Assembly (NCBI GenBank): GCA_964428185.1 | Contig: CAYRXH010000059.1 | Span: 1 to 15,685 of the forward strand | Reading direction: 5' to 3' | DNA length: 15,685 bases | Source of the DNA: CAYMAZ01 sp964428185 | GTDB lineage: Bacteria > Bacteroidota > Bacteroidia > Bacteroidales > DTU049 | Part shown: in pieces, positions 6,547-15,567 of the stretch | Layout: every line of letters starts with the position of its first letter | Position numbering within the stretch: position 1 is the first letter of the stretch | Notes under the pieces: generated by a model | Database searches by the model: none | Told to the model about the DNA's origin: nothing | What the model saw: the letters and a program-made list of their open reading frames with translations, nothing else | Program-made: the position numbers and the translations under genes

Positions 6547-8381
6547 GATTTTTTAAGTTGAGAAGATATGAAAACTCCTGTAATAAATCCTTCCCAGCAA
6601 AGAGCGGACTTGGAATTGATATAGTTAGCCCTAACTGCCACATCCTGATATTGCATCATTTTTTCAGCAATCTGTTTTTCTTTCATCCAGATCTTCTGAG
6701 GTGGTTGAAACCCAAGTTTGTTTTTACGCCAGGCAATTTCTGAAGGCAGAATTTGTTCAAGCCCAAATCTGATTGGGGCCTTTGTCCAGCCTTGATGAAT
6801 TTTATAATCAGATGGCAGAGAAAAAACAAACTCAACCAGTTCGTGGTTCAGAAACGGAAGTCTGACTTCCAGTGAGTGAGCCATGGAATTGCGGTCAGCA
6901 AACCGAAGTAATTTGTCTAGTCCCGAAATAAAAGTGGAATACCAAAGGGCATCATTCAATTTGAAGAATTCATTAAACGGGCTTTGAAATTTTTTAAACT
7001 GAAGATGGAGTTCAGGGTGGATATATTTTGTTTTGTCAGATCCTATTAAAGTCCTTGTGAAGTTTTTGATAAATTGTATATTACTAGAAACTGTTGTATT
7101 AAAAACAAATTTTTTATTAATTGTAGCTATTTCAACAAAAGTATTGTTTGTCAGGCATTCATTATGTACTTGTTTAAGGGTTTTATATCCTTTGTTTATG
7201 TAAACTTCCCGAAAAAATGGTTCAAAAAAATGAGAATACCCTGCCAATACTTCATCTGCCCCCTGACCGTCAAGCAACACAATGACATTGTTCTGTCTTG
7301 CAAGTTTGAAAACCTCCCATTGAGCATAAATACTGGCACTTGCAAATGGTTCTTCCTGATGATACATGATGCTCTCAATAGACTGAACTAGTTGTTCGGG
7401 GCCTGGATATATTTCAGTCAGTTGCATGGATCGGCCTCCAGTGACTTTATTCATGTAGTAGCCTTCATCAAGCTGAGGATCATTAAAGCGAGCAGAAAAA
7501 CATTGTTGCAGAGTTTTTCCTTTGATAAGTTCATGAGTAGTCAGTGCCACAGCAGAAGAATCAAGTCCACCACTCAGACTTGTTCCAACTGGAACATCTG
7601 AACGAAGCCTCCTCTCAACTGATCTGAAAAATAATTCTCTGAAATGCTTACAGGCCTCATCAAAGGATATGTCATAATTGATTTCTCCGGGACTGACCTT
7701 CCAGTAGCAATGCTGCTGAATTTTCCCATCTGCTTTTAACAAGATGTAATGTGCGGGTTTGAGTCGCTTGATGGTTCTAAAAAAAGTGCGTGTTTTATCG
7801 GAGGGATCCTCATGCAATCCCATGTTCAGATACAAATACATGCTATAATCATCAATACACTTGTCAGCCCCGCCGGCATGCAACGCTTTCATCTCTGAAG
7901 CGAACATAAAAACATTGTTGTTCTGATAATAATGAAGTGGTTTTTCTCCGAAACGGTCACGTGCACAAAATAGCTCATTTTTATGAATGTCATAAAGAAC
8001 AAATGCAAACATGCCATCAAATTCATTCACACATCTGGTGCCCCAGTGATCATAAGCTGCCATCACAACTTCAGTATCTGTTTCAGAAAGAAACTGATAG
8101 CCTTTTGATTTTAAAAGCCTACGGATCTCTATATAGTTATAAATTTCTCCGTTGAATGTGATAGCATACCTGTTCAGATATGTCATTGGCTGTTTTCCTT
8201 TGTCACTGAGGTCAATAATTGAAAGCCTCCGGTGCCCCAAATGCAGTGAATTGTCATCGGACATCCAGAATCCTTCACCATCAGGTCCTCTGTGATACAG
8301 GGTGTCTGTCATTATCCTGATTTTGTCAGGATCAGAAGATGGTGTGTTGTTCAGGTACCAGATGCCTGCAATCCCGCACAT
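6543..8381 (-). CDS. asnB: AsnB-like glutamine-dependent amidotransferase (asparagine synthetase family)
   Basis: This 612-residue two-domain class-II amidotransferase is complete. Cys2 of MCGIAG is the N-terminal glutaminase nucleophile; HRGPDG (30-35) and FNGEIYN (76-82) complete that site. The synthetase domain carries the ATP pyrophosphatase loop SGGLDSS (270-276), DGQGADE and the C-terminal pattern DRNSMAHSLEVRLPFLNHE. Housekeeping AsnB makes asparagine from aspartate, glutamine and ATP. Close relatives inside polysaccharide loci are thought to amidate carboxyl groups such as uronic acids, and the context favours such a glycan role, but this is inference. Its ATG lies inside the preceding glycosyltransferase gene (31-base overlap). 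No catalytic residue looks lost. A true asparagine synthetase cannot be excluded. Confidence 0.9.
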   Translation of the reverse strand: MCGIAGIWYLNNTPSSDPDKIRIMTDTLYHRGPDGEGFWMSDDNSLHLGHRRLSIIDLSDKGKQPMTYLNRYAITFNGEIYNYIEIRRLLKSKGYQFLSETDTEVVMAAYDHWGTRCVNEFDGMFAFVLYDIHKNELFCARDRFGEKPLHYYQNNNVFMFASEMKALHAGGADKCIDDYSMYLYLNMGLHEDPSDKTRTFFRTIKRLKPAHYILLKADGKIQQHCYWKVSPGEINYDISFDEACKHFRELFFRSVERRLRSDVPVGTSLSGGLDSSAVALTTHELIKGKTLQQCFSARFNDPQLDEGYYMNKVTGGRSMQLTEIYPGPEQLVQSIESIMYHQEEPFASASIYAQWEVFKLARQNNVIVLLDGQGADEVLAGYSHFFEPFFREVYINKGYKTLKQVHNECLTNNTFVEIATINKKFVFNTTVSSNIQFIKNFTRTLIGSDKTKYIHPELHLQFKKFQSPFNEFFKLNDALWYSTFISGLDKLLRFADRNSMAHSLEVRLPFLNHELVEFVFSLPSDYKIHQGWTKAPIRFGLEQILPSEIAWRKNKLGFQPPQKIWMKEKQIAEKMMQYQDVAVRANYINSKSALCWEGFITGVFISSQLKKS

Positions 8382-9583
8382 CGTTCAATAAAACTTAGAT
8401 ATTTATCCTTATTCGCTTCAAAGGTATAATTTTTCATGATCTTTTCACGGGCTTTTTTTCCAATGCCTATGATATCAACTTTATTTTCAAGGAGCATTTT
8501 CAAAATTTCTTCCCATTGTTCAGGAGTTTCGGCGAGAAAAGAATCAACACCATGTTCCACAATTTCGCTGTTAATGGTGATGGGTGATGCAATGCTCACA
8601 ATGCCCAGTCCCATATATTGGATGAGTTTAAATCCACCTTTCCCTCTGTTGACAGCATTGTCTGTCAGGGGCATGAGTCCGAAATCTATTTTATAGAGTG
8701 AATCCACTTCGGTTTCAAGCGACCATGGAATAAATTCAATGGGGAAATTGGCTTCTCTAATGTATTGATTTCCACCAATCACAAGAAGTTTGAAAGTGTG
8801 CGATAATGACAGATGATTTAAAACCGGAAACAGTTCATCGAGCTGATGATAATTGTAATCTCCTCCGATCCACCCTAAAACCGGCATGTTGAGCGGTAAG
8901 TTGTACTGCTTTGGCATATATTGGTCATAATTCACACAGGTGGGTATCACCAGCACATCATCGGGGCTGATCTTGTGATTGATGTCAAGCACCATTTGCT
9001 TAAGATAGGAAGATGCCACAATGAATTTATTATATAAGCGGAGACTTTCTGTAAACTTACTGCCGTTTTCAAGTATCATTTTGCCAAAAAAGGTGTTGAC
9101 AGGTCTTGGTTCCTGTTTTGAAGCAGCAATGTCATCGTCAAAGTCAAGGATTGCATTAGGAAAAATCTTTAATAACATTTTTTCCATGAATAAATTTCCG
9201 TAATCGTTAAATAACAATAACTCTCTTCTTACAATAGCACATTGATATTTTCTAAACTTCAGTAATTGAAAGAAGCGTATGAATAAGGCTTTTCTTATGA
9301 AAATACTTAAATTTGGACCATTGGTGTATTCGATAAATACAGAATATTTTTTTTCAGTTGTGATGCTTTTTGTTGAAATACCAATTTTATTAAAAAAAAG
9401 CTCCCACTGCATCACTCTGTAATTATGCCCGGATGATCTTTCAAAAGGAAAAGAATCGAAATATATCAAAGTCTTATCATTTTTTTTAATGTGAAATATA
9501 CAAAAAACGAGTATGAATAGTTTTGACATACCCCAAAAAAACCATACAGAAAAAAACAGCCCTATCAAATATATAAGCCTCAT
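8351..9583 (-). CDS. Membrane-anchored glycosyltransferase family 4 protein
   Basis: This 410-residue protein has a hydrophobic N-terminus (about residues 1-32, probably one membrane segment), followed by a GT-B fold. The N-terminal domain includes SGHNYRVMQWE and the acidic LDFDDDIAASK (about 146-156). The C-terminal domain starts with VLGWIGGDYNYHQL (about 235-248), then LLVIGG and DFGLMPLTDN. It ends in the donor-binding helix region NRGKGGFKLIQYMGLGI (about 312-328) followed by SEIVEHGVDSFL. The last motifs are typical of GT4 enzymes that recognise nucleotide sugars. It starts within the stop of the deacetylase-like gene (ATGA) and overlaps asnB by 31 bases. Substrates are unknown. Confidence 0.88.
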   Translation of the reverse strand: MRLIYLIGLFFSVWFFWGMSKLFILVFCIFHIKKNDKTLIYFDSFPFERSSGHNYRVMQWELFFNKIGISTKSITTEKKYSVFIEYTNGPNLSIFIRKALFIRFFQLLKFRKYQCAIVRRELLLFNDYGNLFMEKMLLKIFPNAILDFDDDIAASKQEPRPVNTFFGKMILENGSKFTESLRLYNKFIVASSYLKQMVLDINHKISPDDVLVIPTCVNYDQYMPKQYNLPLNMPVLGWIGGDYNYHQLDELFPVLNHLSLSHTFKLLVIGGNQYIREANFPIEFIPWSLETEVDSLYKIDFGLMPLTDNAVNRGKGGFKLIQYMGLGIVSIASPITINSEIVEHGVDSFLAETPEQWEEILKMLLENKVDIIGIGKKAREKIMKNYTFEANKDKYLSFIERCAGLQASGT

Positions 9584-10962
9584 GTAACTGATTTTGAAAT
9601 TATTGATTCGTACATTATTCTTTCTTCACTATTATTTAGATATTCATTGTGCCATAACAACACAAAGTTGCCTCTGTAGAATTTGCAAATATTAATTAAA
9701 TGTTCGCAATACATTATTTGTTCAGACCTTGATGTTGAAATAAAATTAAGTGACGACTCCATTAGTATAAGAGAATTTTCAATAATTTTCAGTTGTTTTT
9801 TTTGGTAAATATCAAATATGTAAAAACTATGACAAGTGCCTCTTCGAAATCCAGGCAAATCCCAATGTCCTATTGTACTGTCTGTTGTAAAGCCATTAGC
9901 AACCTGAAGATGACTTGTTAATGGTATTTTATATCTCAGATAATGTTGCCTGACAAAATCTACTGACTGGTCTATGCCAAATTCTCGTAAATGCTTTCTG
10001 AATGTATCAGTTTCAAGTTTCATCAATTCAGGATTATCATAGCTATAATAACTCGGATGAAATCCAATGATATGATTCCGGAAGTGAATTTCTTTTAAAA
10101 TTCTTGAAATTGCCCCGGAAGAAATTTTGTAGATAGAATCAAATTCAGTGTTTGTTTGTGTGTTTTTAAAAAAGAAGATGCTTTTCAGATTGTGCTGCTC
10201 ACTTAAATCTAAAATAAATTTATAAGTATTAAATGGGTCATTCTTACCATTATAAAAGAATGAACAATTTCTTTTTCCAAACTCTTTGAGGTTTCTCCTT
10301 TTTATGAGATCTCCAAATGAACTTTTAAGATGTGAACCGAAAGATTTTTCATGATACTTAAATGCACGATCAATATCATGAGTTGGCGTAAACTGAAAAA
10401 ATTCCTTTTTTCGACTCAGGGAGTAATATCTGGTATTGATGTAATAATAAAGAATCTCAATATATTCATCTGCCAGAGGACGGTCATAGATCGAATTTTT
10501 TTTAAAAACTGATTTGGAAGAAGGGAAATTACCAAACTCATTAAGGTCAGTTATAACATATTCTTCATATCCAGTTAGCAAAAAGTATATTGAGCCAAAA
10601 ATATCAAGCGTAATTCGGTTGTTGATAAATATATAATCTTTCTTTTCGCCAAATAATTCTACTATTTCATTATGATAGATGATACTTTTCAAGTCATCGT
10701 CTTTTGAATGTCTATGCAGTGGCGACAATGGTAAACTCTCCTTGCTTAACCAAACTGAATCGGAAAAATTGAAAAGTATATCTGCAATTTCTAAAGTAGA
10801 AGAATTTGGAAAAGTTAACTTTATAGTATTCTCATTGAAATTATTGTCGAAATTGATTTTATATGGCAAATTTAATCTGTGGTGGAAAACATGTGAAAAA
10901 ACATATTCTCTTTCAGCATGTCTGTTGTCAGCACAATAGATATGAATTATTTCAGTAAGCAT
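9580..10962 (-). CDS. Polysaccharide deacetylase-like protein (NodB-related, Bacteroidota type)
   Basis: This 460-residue protein has a roughly 190-residue N-terminal region of unassigned fold and then a carbohydrate-esterase-4-like part. FTPTHDID (191-198) gives the metal/catalytic aspartates. IIGFHPSYYSYDN (298-310) gives the conserved histidine strand, and VRQHYLRY (337-344) with DSTIGHWDLPGFRRGTCHSF (361-380) forms the C-terminal signature seen in Bacteroidota proteins of this group. Members remove N- or O-acetyl groups from sugars, here possibly from the lipid-linked glycan or the polymer. No signal peptide is visible, so it may act in the cytoplasm on precursors. It overlaps the FemAB-like gene by 16 bases. 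The canonical HxxxH metal motif is not obvious, so activity is less sure than family. Confidence 0.8.
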   Translation of the reverse strand: MLTEIIHIYCADNRHAEREYVFSHVFHHRLNLPYKINFDNNFNENTIKLTFPNSSTLEIADILFNFSDSVWLSKESLPLSPLHRHSKDDDLKSIIYHNEIVELFGEKKDYIFINNRITLDIFGSIYFLLTGYEEYVITDLNEFGNFPSSKSVFKKNSIYDRPLADEYIEILYYYINTRYYSLSRKKEFFQFTPTHDIDRAFKYHEKSFGSHLKSSFGDLIKRRNLKEFGKRNCSFFYNGKNDPFNTYKFILDLSEQHNLKSIFFFKNTQTNTEFDSIYKISSGAISRILKEIHFRNHIIGFHPSYYSYDNPELMKLETDTFRKHLREFGIDQSVDFVRQHYLRYKIPLTSHLQVANGFTTDSTIGHWDLPGFRRGTCHSFYIFDIYQKKQLKIIENSLILMESSLNFISTSRSEQIMYCEHLINICKFYRGNFVLLWHNEYLNNSEERIMYESIISKSVT

Positions 10963-11912
10963 GTTTTGGTTTTTAATGAAATTATTTTTTGAATAATTTT
11001 TTCCTTACGGGAAATTTTGGTGAGAGAAAAGAGTTGGGTTTGTTCAGCACCAAATCCTCTGAAAAATCTTTCTATCGGTTCAATCATACTCCCCTCAAAA
11101 TCAAAGCAGTTAACCTTTGATGATGCAAATTTAATTGATTCAAACATAAGTAATGACATGGCACCACTATTTCTTAACTTCGGATCGCTCCCTCCAATCA
11201 AATAATAAGCTGTTTGATGATCCCATACAATAAATATTGAGCTATGAATCTGCTGGTTTTTGTCTTTGGCAACCAGCATTTTGCCACAATTTCTTTTTTT
11301 GCATTCTGACCAGATTCTTTGTAAGGTATCCTTAAAAACAATTTTTTTTGCTTGTCTTTTGTAAGTCATTTCGACACATTCAAAAAACACATCAAAATCA
11401 TTTGTTTCGTTAACAGTTAATCCAGTGCGTTGAGCTTTTCTTATTTCCCTTTTGATGTTATTCTGAAAATTATCAAATACGGTTTTGTGGTTTTGAATAT
11501 AATTTAAACGATATGTATAGTATGTTGTTTGTTTGAAACCATTCCAGAAAAATGGAAGCCAGTTTGAAAAAACTGGAGAAAATACCTGATGAAAATGATC
11601 AAATTTTCCAATTTTTTTGATTAATTCATTGATGACTTCCTTTTCATATGATAGTTTTGTAGAATATTTCTGATTTTCAGGATAAAAGATAATTGGGCCA
11701 AGAAAAGGGGTGAATTGGGGCATAACTATGTGAGTTCTTCCGAATTTTCTTTTTTGTATACACACCGGCCATATGGCTTTTGTGAAATTACCAGAACACA
11801 GCACATAACCATACCAACCATCTTTTCCGCATACTGCATCAAGCCACCAGTCTTGAAAAAAAATGGGTGTTTTTATTTGTTCTTGGTCTAATTTTCTAAA
11901 GTATATACTCAT
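10947..11912 (-). CDS. FemAB-like GNAT acyltransferase
   Basis: This 321-residue protein resembles the FemAB/BioF2-like acetyltransferase group (Acetyltransf_6). It opens with a region containing FQDWWLDAVCGKDGW. The central NNIKREIRKAQRTGLTVNE helix is typical. The C-terminal GNAT-like half reads AYYLIGGSDPKLRNSGAMSL and then FDFEGSMIEPIERFFRGFGA, the strongest family signature. Family members transfer amino-acyl groups from aminoacyl-tRNA to peptidoglycan precursors, or acyl groups in exopolysaccharide loci. Here it probably adds an acyl or amino-acyl group to an amino sugar (inference). Its ATG sits within the stop of the upstream GNAT gene (ATGA), suggesting the two acyltransferases are co-produced. 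It is probably cytoplasmic. Confidence 0.85.
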   Translation of the reverse strand: MSIYFRKLDQEQIKTPIFFQDWWLDAVCGKDGWYGYVLCSGNFTKAIWPVCIQKRKFGRTHIVMPQFTPFLGPIIFYPENQKYSTKLSYEKEVINELIKKIGKFDHFHQVFSPVFSNWLPFFWNGFKQTTYYTYRLNYIQNHKTVFDNFQNNIKREIRKAQRTGLTVNETNDFDVFFECVEMTYKRQAKKIVFKDTLQRIWSECKKRNCGKMLVAKDKNQQIHSSIFIVWDHQTAYYLIGGSDPKLRNSGAMSLLMFESIKFASSKVNCFDFEGSMIEPIERFFRGFGAEQTQLFSLTKISRKEKIIQKIISLKTKTCLLK

Positions 11913-12487
11913 CGAACTTTACCTCCAAAACCGAATTTCAAATTTATTTTTTCAAATTTCTTATATTGTATCCAAATTTTTATTTTGTAAAATCTAAAAA
12001 GTATAAAATATTTATATGGAATAAATCCTGATTTCAGAAACGCGGAAATTGAATTTTTATTATTAAAATCAACAACTCCAAGTATTTGTTTTGGGAAATA
12101 TCTTGACCTTAAAAATAGCAATACTTGTTTATATATATTTCTTCGGCGGTAATCTTTATGGGTTAATGACCAAGTAACCATTAGATTTTCACCAATTTCG
12201 TAAATAAAAACATCCCCAAGATAACTTCTTTTACTATCATTAAAAATCCAGGTTCGATGTACACATTGATTTTCTAAGTATACATAATATCCTTCATAGC
12301 CGGAATCAAGAAAATTATTAAACCAATTTATTTCCTCTGAAGTGTTAAACCACTCTGCATCTTTTAGATTATCTTTAGAAACTTCCCTGATTTGAAAAGC
12401 TTTTTGTTCTTTTTTATGTGATACAGGTTGATTTTTTTCAGTGATAAATAGTTTTTTTCTTGATAAGTAAAATAAATTGTTCAACAT
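11909..12487 (-). CDS. GNAT-family N-acyltransferase
   Basis: This 192-residue protein has a GNAT fold in its C-terminal two thirds. YLGDVFIYEIGENLMVTW provides the central strands. HKDYRRRNIYKQVLLFLR (about 110-127) is a variant acetyl-CoA pyrophosphate loop, which usually reads Q/RxxGxG/A. VVDFNNKNSISAFLKSGFIPY is the terminal helix-strand that closes GNAT domains. It would acylate an amino group of a nucleotide-linked or lipid-linked sugar (inference from the neighbours). The loop lacks the usual glycines, so activity is less certain. It lies 65 bases downstream of a methyltransferase-like gene and overlaps the FemAB-like gene by four bases. It is very AT-rich compared with the kinase and SPOR genes. 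Confidence 0.72.
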   Translation of the reverse strand: MLNNLFYLSRKKLFITEKNQPVSHKKEQKAFQIREVSKDNLKDAEWFNTSEEINWFNNFLDSGYEGYYVYLENQCVHRTWIFNDSKRSYLGDVFIYEIGENLMVTWSLTHKDYRRRNIYKQVLLFLRSRYFPKQILGVVDFNNKNSISAFLKSGFIPYKYFILFRFYKIKIWIQYKKFEKINLKFGFGGKVR

Positions 12488-12552
12488 TGATTAATGTATT
12501 ATTTTAAATAGTTTTTTCAAAAAACAGACGTTATTTTATAATTATTTGATTA

Positions 12553-13323
12553 TTAGATAGATGATTTAATATTAAAAAAACGTGATAAATGTCTGAGTTG
12601 CCGTTTAACAATTTTAACTGTTGTGTTGAAATAATATTTGAGCCTAGATTGTTGTATATTTAATTCTTTAAGTGAGATTGAACCTTTGATCAGGTGGGTG
12701 GATTGTGTTCTTGGTTTTTTTTCAACAACAACAATGCTGTCATAAAAATGAACAGAATCAACAGTAGTAGTAAATAATCCTGGTTTCAATTTCCTTTGTT
12801 CAGAATGAAATGCATTAATGTAATCAATTAAATTTTTTGCAAACTCAATAAATGTGCCTTTTCTTTTATAGCCACCACCATAATCAAGCCAGTAAGAGGT
12901 ATGTGTATCTTCACACAAATAAATGCCTTCAGGCTTAATGTGGTCAAAAAGAGCTTTGTATGTAACAATTTGTTGTTTCATTGTATGTCCGCCATCGTCA
13001 ATAAGAATGTCAAGTTTTGGGATTGAACTTTTTACTTCATTAAGAAATTTCTTATCAGATTGTGATCCAATAAAAATCTTAATGTTATCTTTCTCAAGGG
13101 ATTTACATTCTGGATTTATATCTATTCCAATGATTAATGAATCCTTGCCAAAATAATTTTTCCACATATCAAGGCTACCACCGTGGGAAACACCAACCTC
13201 AAGCAAAGTTACATTCTGACCCTTAAATTTTTGAAAATGTCGTTCATATATGTCAAAATAATGAATCCACTTGTGAATTATTTTACCATCAGTGTTAAAG
13301 AAGAAGTTTTTTAAGTCATTCAT
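12553..13323 (-). CDS. Class I SAM-dependent methyltransferase (sugar O-methyltransferase-like)
   Basis: This 256-residue Rossmann-fold methyltransferase-like protein carries the SAM-binding motif I LLEVGVSHGGSLDMW (about 40-54). The acidic end of strand 2, IIGIDINPECK, is at about 64-74. LDILIDDGGHTMKQQ (about 104-118) is the motif IV/metal-site region, and IYLCEDTHTSYW follows at about 134-145. These motifs resemble the metal-dependent sugar O-methyltransferases of the MycE/TylF type and CmcI-like proteins. In this operon it most likely methylates a hydroxyl of a glycan residue (inference). It lies 43 bases downstream of a second methyltransferase-like gene, with which it shares fold but little obvious sequence. 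No promoter motif is visible in the gap. Confidence 0.82.
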   Translation of the reverse strand: MNDLKNFFFNTDGKIIHKWIHYFDIYERHFQKFKGQNVTLLEVGVSHGGSLDMWKNYFGKDSLIIGIDINPECKSLEKDNIKIFIGSQSDKKFLNEVKSSIPKLDILIDDGGHTMKQQIVTYKALFDHIKPEGIYLCEDTHTSYWLDYGGGYKRKGTFIEFAKNLIDYINAFHSEQRKLKPGLFTTTVDSVHFYDSIVVVEKKPRTQSTHLIKGSISLKELNIQQSRLKYYFNTTVKIVKRQLRHLSRFFNIKSSI

Positions 13324-13366
13324 AATATAGGAGTTAAAAAGGGAAACGACATAATTCTTTAAAAAT

Positions 13367-14113
13367 TTAGCGAGTAATTATATGAATATATTCATTAAAA
13401 CTCATGAGGTTGAGCGACTCTTTTCTGTGAGAATTAAAAATTGAATAGTCGTAAAAGGGATTGAAGTTATAAGATAATGCTTCAAACCTATTGTTTTTTT
13501 GAATAATTCCAATGCCCCAGTCAGAATCAATACAAACACATGATACCTCGGAATTTAAACGTTGTTTGAAAAAGGCTTTCCATGTTGTGCCATTCCAATT
13601 ATAACCTGCAGGGCTTAGATCAAACTGGTTGGTTTCTCGGGCATGCCATTCTGTTGGTGGATTACAGTCATGAACAACAACAAATCCATCTTGTTTTATA
13701 TAATTTATAGAATTGCAGATATCCCGATCAGCTTGCACAGCAGTATGGAGCCCATCAATAAATATTATATCAAATTTTATATTTGAATTAAGTATTTCAT
13801 TGGTTTTTATTTTTTGGAAAAACTCATCACTGGTCATTTGAAAATCAACGGGATTTTGAGAAAACTCATAACCTGGATCAACCCCATATTTATGAGTTGC
13901 CTTAATGCGCAGGTAGTTGTCTTCTGGGTTTCTTACTCCAATTTCAAGATAATAAGTTGGCTCGTTTAAAAGAGAAAGAAGGAAATTGACTACTTCCGAG
14001 CGTATAGGATTTTTTTGGGATTCAACTATGCTCTTTTGTTTCCCGTAAATGATATTGTCATTATTTAAAAAGTTTTTACCGGCTCGGTAATAAGTAAAGA
14101 ATTTCTTAATCAT
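13367..14113 (-). CDS. Methyltransf_24-like SAM-dependent methyltransferase
   Basis: This 248-residue protein carries a compact class-I methyltransferase core. YLEIGVRNPEDNYLRI (55-70) stands for motif I, although it lacks the usual G-x-G. HKYGVDP (74-80) is the second strand. FDIIFIDGLHTAVQADRD (114-131) is the motif-IV region, and DGFVVVHDCNPPTEWHA (142-158) is a late strand typical of the Methyltransf_24 group. The rest, including WNGTTWKAFFKQRL and SDWGIGIIQK, is also family-like. The likely substrate is a sugar of the surface glycan (inference). It overlaps the flippase gene by eight bases, so it is translated right after it. The imperfect glycine motif leaves a non-methyltransferase role possible. 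Confidence 0.78.
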   Translation of the reverse strand: MIKKFFTYYRAGKNFLNNDNIIYGKQKSIVESQKNPIRSEVVNFLLSLLNEPTYYLEIGVRNPEDNYLRIKATHKYGVDPGYEFSQNPVDFQMTSDEFFQKIKTNEILNSNIKFDIIFIDGLHTAVQADRDICNSINYIKQDGFVVVHDCNPPTEWHARETNQFDLSPAGYNWNGTTWKAFFKQRLNSEVSCVCIDSDWGIGIIQKNNRFEALSYNFNPFYDYSIFNSHRKESLNLMSFNEYIHIITR

Positions 14114-15551
14114 GTGAATTTTTTTTTAAAAAGGAAAGTGATAAATAACCATTTTTTTTAAAAAATATAATAGAAAAAACAGATAGAATTGTACATAGAA
14201 TAGATTTAATACCAAAGCCTGTAAAAAAATCGTACACAAAAGAAGAATCAATCCAATTTATTAGACAGAAAGAAATAAATGTAAAACTTGTGAAGAAGAT
14301 GACATATTTGATGTTGAAATTAATAAAATAAATTTTCTGACTGAAAAAATATTGAATAACAACCCATACAATTGTACCAATCAGAGAACCCCATCCAATG
14401 CCGTTTATTCCAAAATGAGGTATAAGGAGTAAGCTAAAAGTTACGTTGAAAAGAATTGAAACAGTTGCAGCTATGATAAGTGTTTTTGTTTTTTGCATTA
14501 TATGAAGCCCTAATGAGTAGAAGTAAATACTGGTGTTGAAAAAATTCACAATACCTAAAATTCCAATAAGTTCATAAGAATCAAAATAAGTTGGAGCAAA
14601 AAAGATAATTAGTTCTTTTCTGAATACGAAAAGTCCGAATGTTACAAGAAATCCAACAACCCAGAACAGATTATGAGCCTTCATGTATGTTTCGTTTGCA
14701 TCGGGTTTGTTTTTTACAGCCATTGCAAGAGGAAACCAAGCAGTAGCAAAAGCTGTAAAAACAATTTTTAAAATGCCAGAAATCTTCATTCCAATATTGA
14801 AATTGCCAATTTCTTCAAGCCCACCAAATTCATTGATAATGATTCTGCTGATCAAATTAGTTGCCTGAAACAAGAGCATGACTGATACAAGAGGGAGGGT
14901 ATAGCGAATGATATTTTTGAAAATCGTGAAATTAAAGGAAAAGTAAAGGTCGCTTTTAATAAGAAAAAAACCAACAACCATTGTAAGAGCAAGACTTATG
15001 CTCGATGCTCTGAAAAAACCCTCCAGCTCCATATTGAAATAATAAACAAGAATGAATCCTAAGAAACTTAATGTTAAAAAATTTATTACTGTTAGAGTCA
15101 TATATTTATATTTCTGAAATTTTGTTTGAAACATACTCAGCATATATGTGAATATGAGTGAACCAAAAACAATAAAAACACTATGATAGTAGATTTCATC
15201 AAGAGAGCCAACAGAAATATAGTTAAGGAAAAAGGGTTTGAAAAGAAGCATTAAAATAAAATATGCAAAAGACATAAAAAGAATTGTTGTGAAAATCGTC
15301 CCCAGATATTGTTTTTTTAAATAAAGATTGTCTTTAATGTCAGGGAAATACCTTACAATACCTGAAATTATACCCAAGGGAATAATTGCAATAGCAAAAG
15401 CATTCCATGTGTTAAAAATGTCAAGAATACCATAGTCTTCTTTGGTAAACATTCTCGTATAAAGGGGTGTAAGAAGAATCCCTGCGACAACAGTAAGGTA
15501 TCCTGTAATTCCGTATGCAATACTGTCTTTAAACAGCTGACGGATGCTCAT
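14106..15551 (-). CDS. wzx: Wzx-like oligosaccharide flippase (MOP/PST superfamily)
   Basis: This 481-residue integral membrane protein is hydrophobic throughout, with about a dozen helices separated by short charged loops. It matches the polysaccharide-synthase (Wzx/PST) family of the MOP superfamily: an amphipathic start, MSIRQLFKDSIAYGITGYL, the first-loop motif PLYTRMFTKEDYGILD, RYFPDIKDN in the next loop, and the mid-protein NFNIGMKISGILK and WFPLAMA. Such proteins flip undecaprenyl-linked oligosaccharides to the periplasmic side of the inner membrane. It is the first gene of the minus-strand operon visible here, and a candidate promoter lies directly upstream. The gene is very AT-rich. 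The symbol is given by family and context; the cargo is unknown. Confidence 0.88.
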   Translation of the reverse strand: MSIRQLFKDSIAYGITGYLTVVAGILLTPLYTRMFTKEDYGILDIFNTWNAFAIAIIPLGIISGIVRYFPDIKDNLYLKKQYLGTIFTTILFMSFAYFILMLLFKPFFLNYISVGSLDEIYYHSVFIVFGSLIFTYMLSMFQTKFQKYKYMTLTVINFLTLSFLGFILVYYFNMELEGFFRASSISLALTMVVGFFLIKSDLYFSFNFTIFKNIIRYTLPLVSVMLLFQATNLISRIIINEFGGLEEIGNFNIGMKISGILKIVFTAFATAWFPLAMAVKNKPDANETYMKAHNLFWVVGFLVTFGLFVFRKELIIFFAPTYFDSYELIGILGIVNFFNTSIYFYSLGLHIMQKTKTLIIAATVSILFNVTFSLLLIPHFGINGIGWGSLIGTIVWVVIQYFFSQKIYFINFNIKYVIFFTSFTFISFCLINWIDSSFVYDFFTGFGIKSILCTILSVFSIIFFKKNGYLSLSFLKKNSHD

Positions 15552-15567
15552 GGTTAATAATTTTCAA

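Noticed and set aside
12511..12525. Palindrome GTTTTTTCAAAAAAC between the methyltransferase and GNAT genes as a terminator
   Set aside because: The stem is almost all A-T with a one-base centre and no following U tract of note; it is likely chance in AT-rich DNA, and a terminator here would split an operon of functionally related genes.
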